From Microbacterium neungamense (GTDB taxonomy: Bacteria; Actinomycetota; Actinomycetes; Actinomycetales; Microbacteriaceae), in the NCBI RefSeq assembly GCF_024971095.1, contig NZ_CP069717.1, positions 1,860,001 to 1,924,000 of the forward strand: a stretch of 64,000 nt of DNA, in the 5' to 3' direction. The position numbers were made by a program, and so were the translations under genes. Of this stretch, positions 45,385-61,614 are shown in pieces. Each line of letters begins with the position of its first letter. Within the stretch, counting starts at the first letter, position 1. The notes below the pieces were generated by a model. It searched no databases. It was given only the letters and a program-made list of their open reading frames with translations, and was not told the origin of the DNA.

Positions 45385-46662
45385 ATGTCGCGTACGCCGA
45401 TGGCGCTGCTGTCCCCCGCCGATCAGGAGCGGCTGCGCGGCCTGCGGCGGATGAAGGCGGTCGCGCTGGGCGCGCTGCTGGCCATGGCGATCGCCTTCGT
45501 GTTCGCGTTCTGGCTGCAGGAGCGGCATCCGTGGCTGGCCTATCTGCGCGCCGCGGCCGAAGGCGGCATGGTCGGGGCGCTGGCGGACTGGTTCGCGGTC
45601 ACCGCCCTGTTCCGCCGCCCGCTCGGCCTGCCGATCCCGCACACCGCGATCATCCCGACCCGCAAGGACGAGATCGGCCGCTCCCTGGGCGAGTTCGTGG
45701 AGGCGAACTTCCTGTCCGCGGAGGTCGTGCGCGCCAAGCTCGCGACGACGTCCGTGGCGCGCCGCTTCGGCGACTGGCTGCGCCGGCCCGCGCACGCCGA
45801 GCGGGTCGCCGCCGAGGGCGCGACCGTCGCCACCGCCGTGCTGCACGCGCTCAGCGACGACGACGTGCGCGACCTGATCGCCGATCTCGCCCGCGAGCAC
45901 CTTGTCGCGCCGGAGTGGGGACCGCCGGCGGGCGCCTGGCTGCAGCGGATCGTCGAGGCCGACGCGCACCGCGGCGCGGTGGATCTCGCCGTGGACAGCA
46001 TCGCCACCTGGCTGGACGGCAACGCGGAGGCGTTCTCCGGCCTGGTGTCGCGCCGCCTGCCGGCCTGGGTGCCGCGGATCGCGCAGCGGCTGGTCGACGA
46101 GACCGTGTACAACGAGGCGGTGAAGTTCGTCCGCGCCGTGCAGGCGGATGCCGGGCATCCGGCCCGCCGCGCTCTCGACGGCTACCTCGCCCGCCTCGCC
46201 GACGGCCTGCAGCACGACCCGGCGGTGCGCGCCCGCTTCGAGGGCGCCAAGGCGGCCATGTTCGACAGTCCCCGCGTCGCGGCGCTGGCCGCGGAGGCGT
46301 GGAACACCGCGAAGAACGGGCTGCTCACGGCTCTCGCCGACCCGGAGAGCGGGCTGCGGCGGCGCGCCGCCACGGCCCTGACCGAGGTGGGCGAGCGGCT
46401 GGCCACGGATGCCGCCCTGCAGGCCCGCGTGGACGGCTGGGCCACCGAGGCGGCGGTGTTCCTCGTCGACCGCTACCGGCACGACATCGCCTCGATCATC
46501 ACCGATACCGTGGAGCGGTGGGACGCCGCCGAGACCACCGAGAAGATCGAGCTCATGGTCGGTCGCGACCTGCAGTACATCCGCCTGAACGGCACGGTCG
46601 TGGGCGCCCTCGCGGGCCTGGCGATCTTCGCCGTCGCCCACAACCTGATCCCCGGAGCATGA
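45385..46662 (+). CDS. DUF445 family membrane-anchored protein
   Basis: Protein of 425 residues with an N-terminal helix pair ('MKAVALGALLAMAIAFVFAFWLQ'), the DUF445 core 'AAEGGMVGALADWFAVTALFRRPLGLPIPHTAIIPTRKDEIGRSLGEFVEANFL' motifs, a long helical cytoplasmic middle, and a C-terminal hydrophobic anchor ('NGTVVGALAGLAIFAVAHNL'). The YjiN/DUF445 family has no settled function. ATG 45385 follows AAGGAT by six bases. hutG starts one base after its stop. Confidence 0.88.
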   Translation: MSRTPMALLSPADQERLRGLRRMKAVALGALLAMAIAFVFAFWLQERHPWLAYLRAAAEGGMVGALADWFAVTALFRRPLGLPIPHTAIIPTRKDEIGRSLGEFVEANFLSAEVVRAKLATTSVARRFGDWLRRPAHAERVAAEGATVATAVLHALSDDDVRDLIADLAREHLVAPEWGPPAGAWLQRIVEADAHRGAVDLAVDSIATWLDGNAEAFSGLVSRRLPAWVPRIAQRLVDETVYNEAVKFVRAVQADAGHPARRALDGYLARLADGLQHDPAVRARFEGAKAAMFDSPRVAALAAEAWNTAKNGLLTALADPESGLRRRAATALTEVGERLATDAALQARVDGWATEAAVFLVDRYRHDIASIITDTVERWDAAETTEKIELMVGRDLQYIRLNGTVVGALAGLAIFAVAHNLIPGA

Positions 46663-46663
46663 C

Positions 46664-47557
46664 ATGGCACTCTCGCACGACCCCCTCTGGCCCCGCGCGG
46701 GCTCCTGGCCGGCCTTCGACGACGCGGCGGATGCCGTGCTGCTCGGCGTCCCCGCCTGGCGCAGCTCGCTGTCGCCGACCGGCGCGCACGCGACCCCGGC
46801 GGCCGTGCGCGAGGCGCTGGCCCGGTACAGCCCGACCCTGATGGGCCCGCCCGCGGTGGACCTGAACGCGGTGCTGCGGATCGCGGATGCCGGGGACGTG
46901 TCCGAACCGGACGGCGAGGAGGGCATCGCGGCGGTCGTGCAGCGGGTGCGCGAGTTCGGCCCGGCCTTCACGATCGCGCTCGGCGGCGACAACTCGGTGA
47001 CCTACCCCGTCGCGCGCGGGGCCCGGGCGACCGGTCTGATCACCTTCGACGCGCACTTCGACCTGCGCGACGGCGTCTCCAACGGCTCCCCGGTGCGCCG
47101 ACTCGTGGAGGACGCCCCCGACGAGGAGCGGATCGACCCGCGGCGGATCGTGCAGATCGGCATCGCCGACTTCACGAACTCGGTCGCCTACGCGCAGCGC
47201 GCCGCCGACTGGGGCATCCGAGTGATCGCTCTCGACGAGCTGCGCCGCCGCGGCATCCCGGACGTCCTCGCTGAGGCCCTCGAGATCGCCGGGGCCGGGG
47301 ACGGCGCCCGCGTGCACCTCGACATCGACGTGGACGTGTGCGACCGGTCGGTCGCACCCGGCTGCCCGGCCAGCGCGCCCGGCGGGCTCGCCGCGTGGGA
47401 GCTGCGCGCCCTCACCCGCGGTGTCGCCTCGGACGCCCGCGTCGTCAGCGCCGACCTCGTCGAGGTGGACGCGACGGCGGATGCCGAGGACGCGCGCACC
47501 GTGCGCCTGACCGCGCTGTGTGTGCTGGAGCTGCTCGCAGGGCTTGCCTCGCGCTGA
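46664..47557 (+). CDS. hutG: formimidoylglutamase (arginase family)
   Basis: Ureohydrolase-fold enzyme of 297 residues for the last hut step, formimidoylglutamate to glutamate. The metal-binding motifs are 'ITFDAHFDLRDG' and 'VHLDIDVDVCDRSVAPGCPASAPGG'. 'VSNGSPVRRL' is the substrate loop typical of HutG-like members. The first metal motif reads GGDNS where arginases have GGDHS, so one ligand is Asn. It is on the opposite strand to hutHUI and in a transcript with the DUF445 gene, which is an unusual placing. Confidence 0.88.
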   Translation: MALSHDPLWPRAGSWPAFDDAADAVLLGVPAWRSSLSPTGAHATPAAVREALARYSPTLMGPPAVDLNAVLRIADAGDVSEPDGEEGIAAVVQRVREFGPAFTIALGGDNSVTYPVARGARATGLITFDAHFDLRDGVSNGSPVRRLVEDAPDEERIDPRRIVQIGIADFTNSVAYAQRAADWGIRVIALDELRRRGIPDVLAEALEIAGAGDGARVHLDIDVDVCDRSVAPGCPASAPGGLAAWELRALTRGVASDARVVSADLVEVDATADAEDARTVRLTALCVLELLAGLASR

Positions 47558-47592
47558 GACCGCGCCTCCTCCGGAGGTCGGCGGGCCGACCC

Positions 47593-47598
47593 TAGGAT
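47593..47598 (+). promoter_or_regulatory. candidate -10 element of the small membrane protein gene
   Basis: TAGGAT seven bases before GTG 47606. It favours that start over the ATG at 47597, which lies inside the hexamer. Confidence 0.5.
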
Positions 47599-47605
47599 GA
47601 GGGCT

Positions 47606-48097
47606 GTGACCGCCGCATCCGTGACACCGCACACCTGGACCGAACGCCTCCGCTACGTCAGCGACCCCACCGCCCAGAGGTCCCTCGCCGGCAAGAGCCT
47701 CGGGGTGGCCATCGCCTGCGTCCTCGGGATCGGCGTCGGGATCGGGTTCATCCTGCTCGGCGTGCCGCTGGTCGGCTGGATCGTGATCGGCCTGGCGATC
47801 GCGGCGATCCTGGTCTGGCTCGCGATCGCGGCGAACGCGGTCGGGAAGGGGATCGCCGACGCCGGCATCGACGCCTCGATGAAGGTGATCACGCTGTCCC
47901 TGAAGGACTACGAGGCCGTGAAGGCCCGGGCCACGACCAAGGCGCGCAGGATGGTGCTCTTCGCCCCGATGCTCGGCAGCGCGGCCACCGTGCACGTCGG
48001 ACTCAACGGCCGCACCGGCGAAGAGGTCCACCGCGCCCTGCAGCTCCTCGGCGCGGCCGCCGCACAGCACGGCATCACGTTCACCCGCAACACCTGA
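47606..48097 (+). CDS. small membrane protein of unknown function
   Basis: Protein of 163 residues with two adjacent hydrophobic helices ('GKSLGVAIACVLGIGVGIGFILLG' and 'VGWIVIGLAIAAILVWLAIAA') near residues 28-75, then a soluble alpha-beta tail ('KVITLSLKDYEAVKARATTKA', 'GRTGEEVHRALQLLGAAAAQHGI'). I do not recognise the family. It converges on hutI with an eight-base gap. Start GTG 47606 is chosen from the -10 spacing. Confidence 0.75.
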   Translation: MTAASVTPHTWTERLRYVSDPTAQRSLAGKSLGVAIACVLGIGVGIGFILLGVPLVGWIVIGLAIAAILVWLAIAANAVGKGIADAGIDASMKVITLSLKDYEAVKARATTKARRMVLFAPMLGSAATVHVGLNGRTGEEVHRALQLLGAAAAQHGITFTRNT

Positions 48098-48105
48098 GTC
48101 CGGCG

Positions 48106-49298
48106 TCAGCGCACCGGAACGCCGTCCTTCCAGACCCGCGCCACCAGCGGCACGCCGGGGCGGTAGGCCAGGTGCACGCGGGTCGGGGCGTCCAGCAGCA
48201 CCAGGTCGGCGCGCCTGCCCGGCGCGATGACGCCGATGTCATCGCGCCGGAGCGCGGCGGCCCCGCCGGCGGTCGCGGCCCAGACCGCCTCCGCCGTGGT
48301 CATGCCCATGTCGCGCACGGCGACGGCGATGCAGAACGGCATCGACGAGGTGAAGCTCGACCCGGGGTTGGTGTCGCATGCCAGCGCCACGGTCACCCCG
48401 GCGTCGATGAGGCGCCGCGCGTCCGGATAGGGCTGGCGCGTGGAGAACTCCACGCCCGGCAGCAGGGTGAGCACGGTGTCGGATGCGGCGAGCGCGGCGA
48501 CGTCCGCGTCGGTGAGGTAGGTGCCGTGGTCGACGGATGCCGCGCCGAGCTCGACCGCCAGCTGCACGCCCTCACCGGGGCCGAGCTGGCTGGCGTGCAG
48601 GCGCGGCTGCAGCCCGCGCGCGATGCCGGCCTGGAGCACCCGCCGCGACTGCGGCACCGTGAAGGCCCCGGTCTCGCAGAACACGTCGATCCACTTCGCG
48701 TGCGGCGCGCACGCGTCCAGCATCTCCCCGACGACGAGGTCGACGTACTCGTCGGCGCGGCCGGCGTACTCGGCCGGCACGACGTGCGCGCCCAGGAACG
48801 TCACCTCCTCGGTGACCTCGGCGGCGAGCCGCACCAGCCGCTCCTCGGTGGCGACGTCGAGCCCGTATCCGCTCTTGATCTCCACCGTCGTCGTGCCCTG
48901 GGCGTGCATCTCGTCGAGGAAGCCGCGCAGCCGCTCGCGCAGCTGGTCGTCGCTCGCGCCGCGAGTGGCGGTCACGGTCGAGCGGATGCCGCCCGCGGCG
49001 TACTTCTCGCCGGCCATGCGCGCTTCGAATTCGGCGGCGCGATCGCCGCCGAAGACGAGGTGGCTGTGGCTGTCCACGAACCCGGGGATGACCGCCCGGC
49101 CGCCGGCGTCGACGACCTCGGCGGCGCCGCGGCCGCTCTCCCCGGATGCCCGGACCGGGGCATCCGGGGCGGCGCCGACCCATGCGATCCGGCCATCCTC
49201 GATGAGCACGGCGGCATCGTGCAGCGTGCCGCAGCGGTCGCCGGCGGCGCCGGGGTCGTTGGTGGTCAGCTCCCCGATGTTCGTGATCAGCGTGGCGC

Positions 49299-49302
<4 letters not shown>
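48106..49302 (-). CDS. hutI: imidazolonepropionase
   Basis: Amidohydrolase of 398 residues opening 4-imidazolone-5-propionate to formimidoylglutamate. '[26 protein letters not shown]' has the HSH metal pair, 'EIKSGYGLD' and '[11 protein letters not shown]' follow, then '[26 protein letters not shown]', and '[17 protein letters not shown]' with the catalytic Asp. The GTG start at 49302 overlaps the hutU stop by four bases (GTGA). Confidence 0.95.
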
Positions 49303-50991
<1,689 letters not shown>

Positions 50992-50999
<8 letters not shown>

Positions 51000-52533
51000 T
51001 CGCGTGCTCCTTCGCAGTGCGGAGGACCTCGCCCGAGCGCACGAGCTCGGTGACGGCCTCCATGTCGGGTGAGAGGAAATGGTCGGGTCCGGGGCCTTCG
51101 GCCACGGTGCGGACGAGGTCGCGCACCGCGCCGGTGGCGGGTCCGGCCTCGAGCGGCGCGCGCAGGTCGAGCGCGCGGGCGCCCGTGAGGATCTCGATGG
51201 CGAGGACGCGGGCGAGTCCGTCGATCGCGCGCCGCAGCTTGCGGGCGGCGGCCCAGCCCATCGAGACGTGGTCCTCCTGCATCGCCGAGGACGGGATGGA
51301 GTCGACGGATGCCGGGGCGGCGAGCCGCTTCAGCTCCGAGACGATGCCGGCGGCGGCGTACTGGGCGATCATGAGCCCGGAGTCCACGCCCACCTCGTGG
51401 GCGAGGAAGGGCGGCAGGCCGTGGCTGCGCGCCGGGTCGAGGGCGCGGTCCGTGCGGCGCTCGGAGACGGATGCCACGTCGGCGACCGAGATCGCGAGGA
51501 AGTCGAGGACCGCGGCGACAGGGGCGCCGTGGAAGTTGCCGTTCGATTCGATGCGTCCGTCGGCGGTGACCACGGGGTTATCGACGACGGAGGCCAGCTC
51601 GCGCTCCGCGATCGTCGCGGCGTGCGCCATGGTGTCGCGGGCGGCGCCGTGCACCTGCGGAGAGCAGCGCAGCGAGTAGGCGTCCTGCACGCGCCCGTCC
51701 TCCGGGCCCTTGTGGCTGGCCACCATGGGCGAGTCGCCGAGGAAGGCGCGCAGGTTCGCGGCCGAGGCGGCCTGGCCGACCTGGGGGCGCAGCGCCATCA
51801 GATCGGCGGCGAACACGGCATCCGTGCCCAGCTGCGACTCGATCGACATCGCGGCGGCGAGGTCGGCGGTGGTGACCAGCGTCTCCAGGTCGTGCAGCGC
51901 GAGCACGAGCATCCCGAGCATGCCGTCGGTGCCGTTGATGAGGGCGAGCCCCTCCTTCTCCACGAGCACCAGCGGCTCGATGCCCGCGGCGGCGAGCGCC
52001 TGGGCCGCCGGCATCAGCTCGCCGTGGGCGTCGCGCACCTCGCCTTCGCCCATCGCGGCGAGCGCGATGTGGGCGAGCGGGGCGAGGTCGCCGGAGCAGC
52101 CGAGCGAGCCGTACTCGCGCACGATCGGGGTGATCCCCGCATTCAGCATGGCCGCGTAGGCGTCGACGACCGCCGGGCGCACGCCCGTGTGGCCGGAGGC
52201 GAGCGTCTGCAGGCGCAGCAGCTGCAGCGCGCGGACGACCTCGGTCTCCACCTCGGGGCCGGTGCCGGCGGCGTGCGAGCGGATCAGGCTGACCTGCAAC
52301 TGACGGCGGCGCTCCGGGGCGATGAAGGTGGTGGCGAGGGCGCCGAACCCGGTGGAGACGCCGTAGTGCGGCTTGGGATCGGCCGCCATGCCGTCGATGA
52401 CGGCGCGGGCCGCGGCGACGCGGTCACGGGCGCTGTCGGCGATGGTGACGGGGGCGTGGTGGCGGGCGACGGCGACGACGTCCGCGGGAGTGAGCGGCGT
52501 CGCGCCGATGACGATCGGGGAGGTTTCCTGCAT
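50992..52533 (-). CDS. hutH: histidine ammonia-lyase
   Basis: First enzyme of histidine breakdown, 513 residues, eliminating ammonia through an MIO group. The MIO tripeptide region reads [14 protein letters not shown], with Cys-Ser-Gly at 146-148 where most family members have Ala-Ser-Gly. '[12 protein letters not shown]' and '[14 protein letters not shown]' are typical active-site loops. ATG 52533 starts QETSPIVIG..; longer frames upstream would cross the operator. First gene of hutHUI, divergent from iclR. Confidence 0.95.
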
Positions 52534-52572
52534 GCTTCGATTCCACACCCTGGGGGTGCCGGGCGGAGGGGC

Positions 52573-52599
52573 GGAATGACAGACTGTGTCTGTGATTCC
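52573..52599. promoter_or_regulatory. 27-bp palindromic operator between hutH and iclR
   Basis: Left half GGAAT, g, ACAGAC; centre tgt; right half GTCTGT, g, ATTCC. Eleven of twelve paired positions match. It covers the iclR start codon (GTG 52592) and its likely -10 (CAGACT 52580-52585), and ends 40 bases before the hutH ATG. Confidence 0.85.
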
Positions 52600-53398
52600 A
52601 GACGAACTCGCCCGCCCCGAGGCGCGCCCGCAGGTTCCCGCGGCGGACCAGACGCTGCGCATCCTCCGCCATCTCGCGCGGCGGCCGGCGCCGGTGGCGG
52701 CATCCGCGCTCGCCCGGGACCTCGGCATCCCGAGGTCGACGGTCTACCACCTGCTGGCGACGCTCGAGGCGCACGGCTTCGTGGTGCGGCTGCCGCAGGA
52801 GCGGCGCTGGGGTCTGGGCACCAGCGCCTTCGAGCTCGCCGGCGGCTACGCCCGGCAGGAGCCCCTGGCGCGTCTCGGCCGGCCCCTGGTCGCAGGCCTC
52901 GCCGACCGTCTGGGCGAGAGCGCGCACCTCGCGGTGATGAGCGGACGAGACGTGCTGTACATCGTGGAGGAGCGGGCGCTGCGCCGCCCGGCGCTGGTGA
53001 CCGAGGTCGGGGTGCGCCTTCCCGCGCACCTCACCGCCACCGGCCGCGCGATGCTCGCCGCGCTGCCGGCCTCGCAGGTGCGCGCGCTGTATCCGGACGT
53101 CTCGGCGTTCACCGAGCGCACCGGGCGCGGCCCGTCGAAGCCGTCCGAGCTGAGGGAGCTGCTGCGCCAGGTGCGGCGCACCGGGGTGGCGACCGAGGAC
53201 GGCGAGGTGACCGAGGGCTTCCGCTCGGTCGCCGTGGCCGTGCGCGATCACGCCGGGTGGCCGACCGCCGCAGTCGCGGTGACCTGGGCGGCGGACGCCG
53301 GCGTCGACGTGGGGGCGGTGACGGATGCCGTGACCGGTGCCGCCCGCACGCTGGAGCGACGCACCGGACGGCGCGACCGGCCGGGCGCGTCACCGTGA
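52592..53398 (+). CDS. IclR-family regulator of histidine utilisation
   Basis: Protein of 268 residues. The N-terminal winged helix is 'DQTLRILRHLARRPAPVAASALARDLGIPRSTVYHLLATLEAHGFV'. The C-terminal effector domain carries 'GESAHLAVMSGRDVLYIVEE', 'PAHLTATGRAMLAALP' and 'FRSVAVAVRDHAGWPTAAVAVTW'. Position and shared operator point to control of hutHUI by histidine or urocanate, which is inference. GTG 52592 is the preferred start; GTG 52586 is also in frame. Confidence 0.88.
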   Translation: MIPDELARPEARPQVPAADQTLRILRHLARRPAPVAASALARDLGIPRSTVYHLLATLEAHGFVVRLPQERRWGLGTSAFELAGGYARQEPLARLGRPLVAGLADRLGESAHLAVMSGRDVLYIVEERALRRPALVTEVGVRLPAHLTATGRAMLAALPASQVRALYPDVSAFTERTGRGPSKPSELRELLRQVRRTGVATEDGEVTEGFRSVAVAVRDHAGWPTAAVAVTWAADAGVDVGAVTDAVTGAARTLERRTGRRDRPGASP

Positions 53399-53444
53399 CC
53401 GAATCAGGCCCCGAATCATCGTGGCGCCGCGCACGGGAGGTGAG

Positions 53445-53462
53445 CGCCCCGGGACAGGGGCG
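53445..53462 (+). terminator. hairpin after iclR
   Basis: CGCCCC and GGGGCG flank GGGACA, followed by TTAAACG, about 47 bases past the iclR stop. Confidence 0.5.
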
Positions 53463-53470
53463 TTAAACGC

Positions 53471-53502
53471 GAAAGAGCCACCCAGCACTGGGTGGCTCTT
53501 TC
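53471..53502 (-). terminator. rRNA operon terminator
   Basis: GAAAGAGCCACCCAG and CTGGGTGGCTCTTTC form a perfect 15-pair stem with a two-base loop, ten bases past the 5S gene. Confidence 0.9.
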
Positions 53503-53512
53503 ACAGAAGAAG

Positions 53513-53630
53513 TCCGGCGGTGTCCTACTCTCCCACAGGGTCCCCCCTGCAGTACCATCGGCGCTGTGAGGCTTAGCTTCCGGGTTCGGAATGTGTCCGG
53601 GCGTTTCCCTCACGCTATGGCCGCCGAAAC
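53513..53630 (-). rRNA. rrf: 5S ribosomal RNA
   Basis: On the minus strand it reads GTTTCGGCGGCCATAGCGTG, then CCGAACCCGGAAGCTAAG, GGTACTGCAGGGG and TGGGAGAGTAGGACACCGCC, the 5S core elements. About 118 bases. Ends are approximate to a few bases. Confidence 0.95.
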
Positions 53631-53734
53631 ACTGTTGACATGTTCATCGGCAACACACTCGTGTGGTGTGTTGTTTGGTTCCGACCGTACGTCGAGAACC
53701 ACAAAGTGGACGCGAGCTTTCTCAAGGGAAAGTG
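53631..53734 (-). other. 23S-5S spacer
   Basis: About 100 bases, no tRNA. It contains CACACCACACGAGTGTGTTG, a hairpin of the kind cut by RNase III during rRNA processing, and a GCGAGCTTTCTCAAG tract also partly shared with the 16S-23S spacer. Confidence 0.7.
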
Positions 53735-58712
<4,978 letters not shown>

Positions 58713-58994
58713 AAAAACAGAAGCCAACCAACAACCGGGAAAACAGTCGAAGGCCAGCGAGTTCAATCATGACCAAAACGAATGTCACTGACATCCGCAA
58801 ATTGATCCAAAGGAATTCTCAACGACTCCGAAAAGCCGACGAGGATAATTTGGCATTTGACAAGTGCACGCTGTTGAGTTCTCAAGGATCGGACGCACCC
58901 ACACACCCACCAACCAAGGCAGGACGCGCAGGGCAACTTCGCAATCTGTCCGGGCACCGTTGAGGCTGTGCAGCCTTCCGGACCCGGGCCCTCC
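58713..58994 (-). other. rRNA operon leader
   Basis: About 280 bases between the promoter and 16S with no coding pattern. A boxA-like CTTGAGAACTCAACAGCGTG (complement near 58865-58885) fits the actinobacterial antitermination leader, and A-rich tracts precede 16S. Confidence 0.7.
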
Positions 58995-59024
58995 ATCCTA
59001 CACCAACGTGACCACTGATGTGAA
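58995..59024 (-). promoter_or_regulatory. candidate rRNA operon promoter
   Basis: On the minus strand TTCACA (59019-59024) and TAGGAT (58995-59000) are 18 bases apart, about 280 bases before 16S. Confidence 0.5.
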
Positions 59025-59184
59025 GTAGGAGGTGTGTCCGCCGCTTGGAGGGGAGCTGGACCTTCCGGCCTTCCGCTCAACCGCTTGGGGCGAACAGGTA
59101 ACAACTTACGCGGATCCCGCCGACCCGGCAAATCCGGATCGCGCTCCGGGCGTGTCGCGCCGTCGGCCGGGCCGCGCTCAGGGA

Positions 59185-59918
59185 TCGGTCTCGCCCTGGA
59201 CGACGGCGAGCCGTCCGGCGACGCCGCGACCGATCCCGCGCTCACCGGGGCGATCATCACCACCCGCACCGGCACCAGCCGGGTCCGCACCTCCACCCGC
59301 ACGATCACCGTCGCCGGCTTCGCCCTGCTGGTGATGTTCGCCGTCTGGGCGGTCGGCGAGGACTCGCTGTGGGCGATGTCCGGCGCGATCGGCATCGCCC
59401 AGGCCGGCATGGACGACGGAGGCCTCGGGCTCGTGCTGAGCGCGTCCACGGCCGGAGGCCTGGTCGCCGCGATCGCGCTCATCGTCCTCGGCGCCCGGCT
59501 CGGGCGGGCCCTGCCGCTCGGCATCCTGATCGCGCTCGGCGGCGCGCTCAAACTGCTCGCCTGCACGACCACCGACCCCACCGTGTATCTCGTCAGCATG
59601 ATCGCGTGGAACACCGTGTACGCCGTCGCCTTCATGTACATCGTGGCCACCGCCGCCGCCCTGGACGCGAGCGGGCGATGGTCCGGTCCGGTGCTCGGCG
59701 TGTACCTCATCGGCTCGAGCTTCTCGCCGCTGTTCGGGGCGTGGATCGCCGAGATGTCCGGGTTCCTCGGCCTCGGGATCGTGCTCGCCGGCATCAGCGC
59801 GGTCCTGCTGATCCCGCTCATCCTGGTCGCCCGCCTCTCCACACGCGTGGAGAAGGAGCAGCTGCTCCCGGGTGAGGCCTCCCCCGATATCGACCTCATC
59901 CGCACGGCAGGAGTCTGA
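59185..59918 (+). pseudogene. MFS transporter, C-terminal half only
   Basis: The frame contains six helices corresponding to helices 7-12 of a facilitator ('TITVAGFALLVMFAVWAVGEDSLW', 'GLGLVLSASTAGGLVAAIALIVLGARLGR', 'GVYLIGSSFSPLFGAWIAEMSGFLGLGIVLAGI'). The N-terminal half is missing, and upstream sequence (59035-59180) is Arg/Gly/Pro-rich translation with no membrane pattern. Probably the importer for the downstream degradation genes before truncation. Confidence 0.75.
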
Positions 59919-59922
59919 ATTC

Positions 59923-61538
59923 ATGGCAACGATCTATCGAGGTGCCCGGGTGTTCACCGCCGCGGAGGCCCCCTGGGCCGAGGCGCTCGTCGTCGACGGC
60001 GATCGCCTCGCGTTCGTGGGCGACGAGCACTCCGCGCGCGCCGCGGCCGGCCCGGACGCGGAGATCGTCGACCTGGACGGCGGGGTCGTGCTGCCCGGCT
60101 TCCTCGACGTGCACACGCACCTGCTGATGATGGGGGAAGCGCTCGGCGCCGTCCCGCTCACGGAGGAGCGCACGCTGGAGGCGATCCAGGCGCGTCTGCG
60201 CGAGGCCCGGGCGGCGGATCCCGCGGCCCCGCGCCTGCACGGCCGCGGCTGGCTGTTCGACTCGGTGCCCGGCGGTCGTCCCACGGCAGCCATGATCGAC
60301 GCGGCCGTGCCGGATGTGCCGGTGTACCTGCAGGCCAACGACTACCACTCCGTGTGGGTGAACTCGGCGGCGCTGGCCGAGCTCGGCGTCACCCGGGACA
60401 CGCCGGACCCGCTCGGCGGCGAGATCGGCCGTGACGCGGACGGTGCGCCGGACGGGATGTTCTACGAGACGGCCGCGCAGCAGATCGTCTGGCCGTTCCT
60501 CGACGAGGTCCGCACGGATGCCGAGCGGGACGAGGCCCTGGAGCGCGCCTTCGCCGCGTACCTCGCCGCCGGCGTGACCGGCGCCGTGGCATGGCGCTCG
60601 ATCCGGTCGCCCTCGCCGCCCTCGACCGGATCGCCGGGCGCCGCGGCGGGCTCCCGCTCGCGGTGCGCGCGCACTGGTTCGTCCACAACACCGGCGACGA
60701 CGAGGAGAACCTCGCCCAGGTGCGCCGTGCGGTGGAGCTGTCGCAGCGGACGGATGCCCCGTGGCTGCGCGTGGTCGGCATCAAGCTGATCCTGGACGGC
60801 GTGATCGACGCCTGCACCGCGGCGCTGCGGGCGCCGTACACGAACGGCGCGAACGCCGACCCGATCTGGCCCCTCGATCGGCTGATCCCGGTGGTGACCG
60901 CCGCGGACGCGGCGGGGCTGCAGATCGCGATGCACGCGATCGGCGATCGGGCCAGCGACATCGCCCTGGACACCCTAGAGGCCGCGGTCGCCCGCAACGG
61001 CGCCCGCGAGCGCCGGCACCGCATCGAGCACCTCGAGTACGCCGCGCCGGAGACCCCGGCGCGGATGGCGAAGCTCGGCGTCACCGCATCCATGCAGCCG
61101 GTGCACGCCGACCCGTCGATCTGGGAGAACTGGGCCGCCATGCTCGGGCCTGAGCGCGCCGCCCGCGGCTTCGCCTGGCCGGAGTACGTCGACGCCGGGG
61201 TGCGGCTCGCGTTCTCGACCGACGCGCCGACCGCGCCGCACCCGGCGCTGGCGAACATGTTCATCGCGGCCACCCGCCGTTCCGCCGCCGACCCCTCCCT
61301 GCCCCCGGTGCTGCCGCACTTCGCGCTCCCCCTCGAGCAGGCGATCGTGCACGGCACGCGCGACGCCGCGGCGTCCCTCGGCGAGGAGCACCTCCGCGGC
61401 AGCCTCGCCGCCGGCATGCGGGCGGACTTCGCCGTCCTCGACCGGGACCCGTTCGCCCTCGGCCCGGACGCACTGCTGGCGGCATCCGTCGTCCGCACCG
61501 TCGTCGGCGGCCGCACCGTCCACGTCATCGGCACCTGA
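59923..61538 (+). pseudogene. YtcJ-type amidohydrolase with a single-base frameshift
   Basis: From ATG 59923 'MATIYRGARVFTAAEAPWAEALVVDGDRLAFVGDE' and 'VVLPGFLDVHTHLLMMGEALG' with the HTH metal pair run to 'AAYLAAGVTGAV' at 60588. Losing one base there (GTG GCATGG in place of an expected GTG GAC ATG G) moves the rest to the frame 'MALDPVALAALDRIAG', which continues with 'MHAIGDRASDIALDTLEAAV', 'HRIEHLEYA', 'STDAPTAPHPAL' and ends at 61538. Both halves are otherwise well conserved, so the break is recent or a sequencing error. Confidence 0.9.
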
Positions 61539-61614
61539 CCCCGGCCCCGTTTCACTACCATCGCTCTAGACCGTCGCCCGAGAGATCAGGCGGCGGCGAA
61601 TCGAAGGAGATCCC

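Noticed and set aside
58763-59180. Protein gene in the rRNA leader
   Set aside because: Translations are low-complexity and the region contains the rRNA promoter and boxA.
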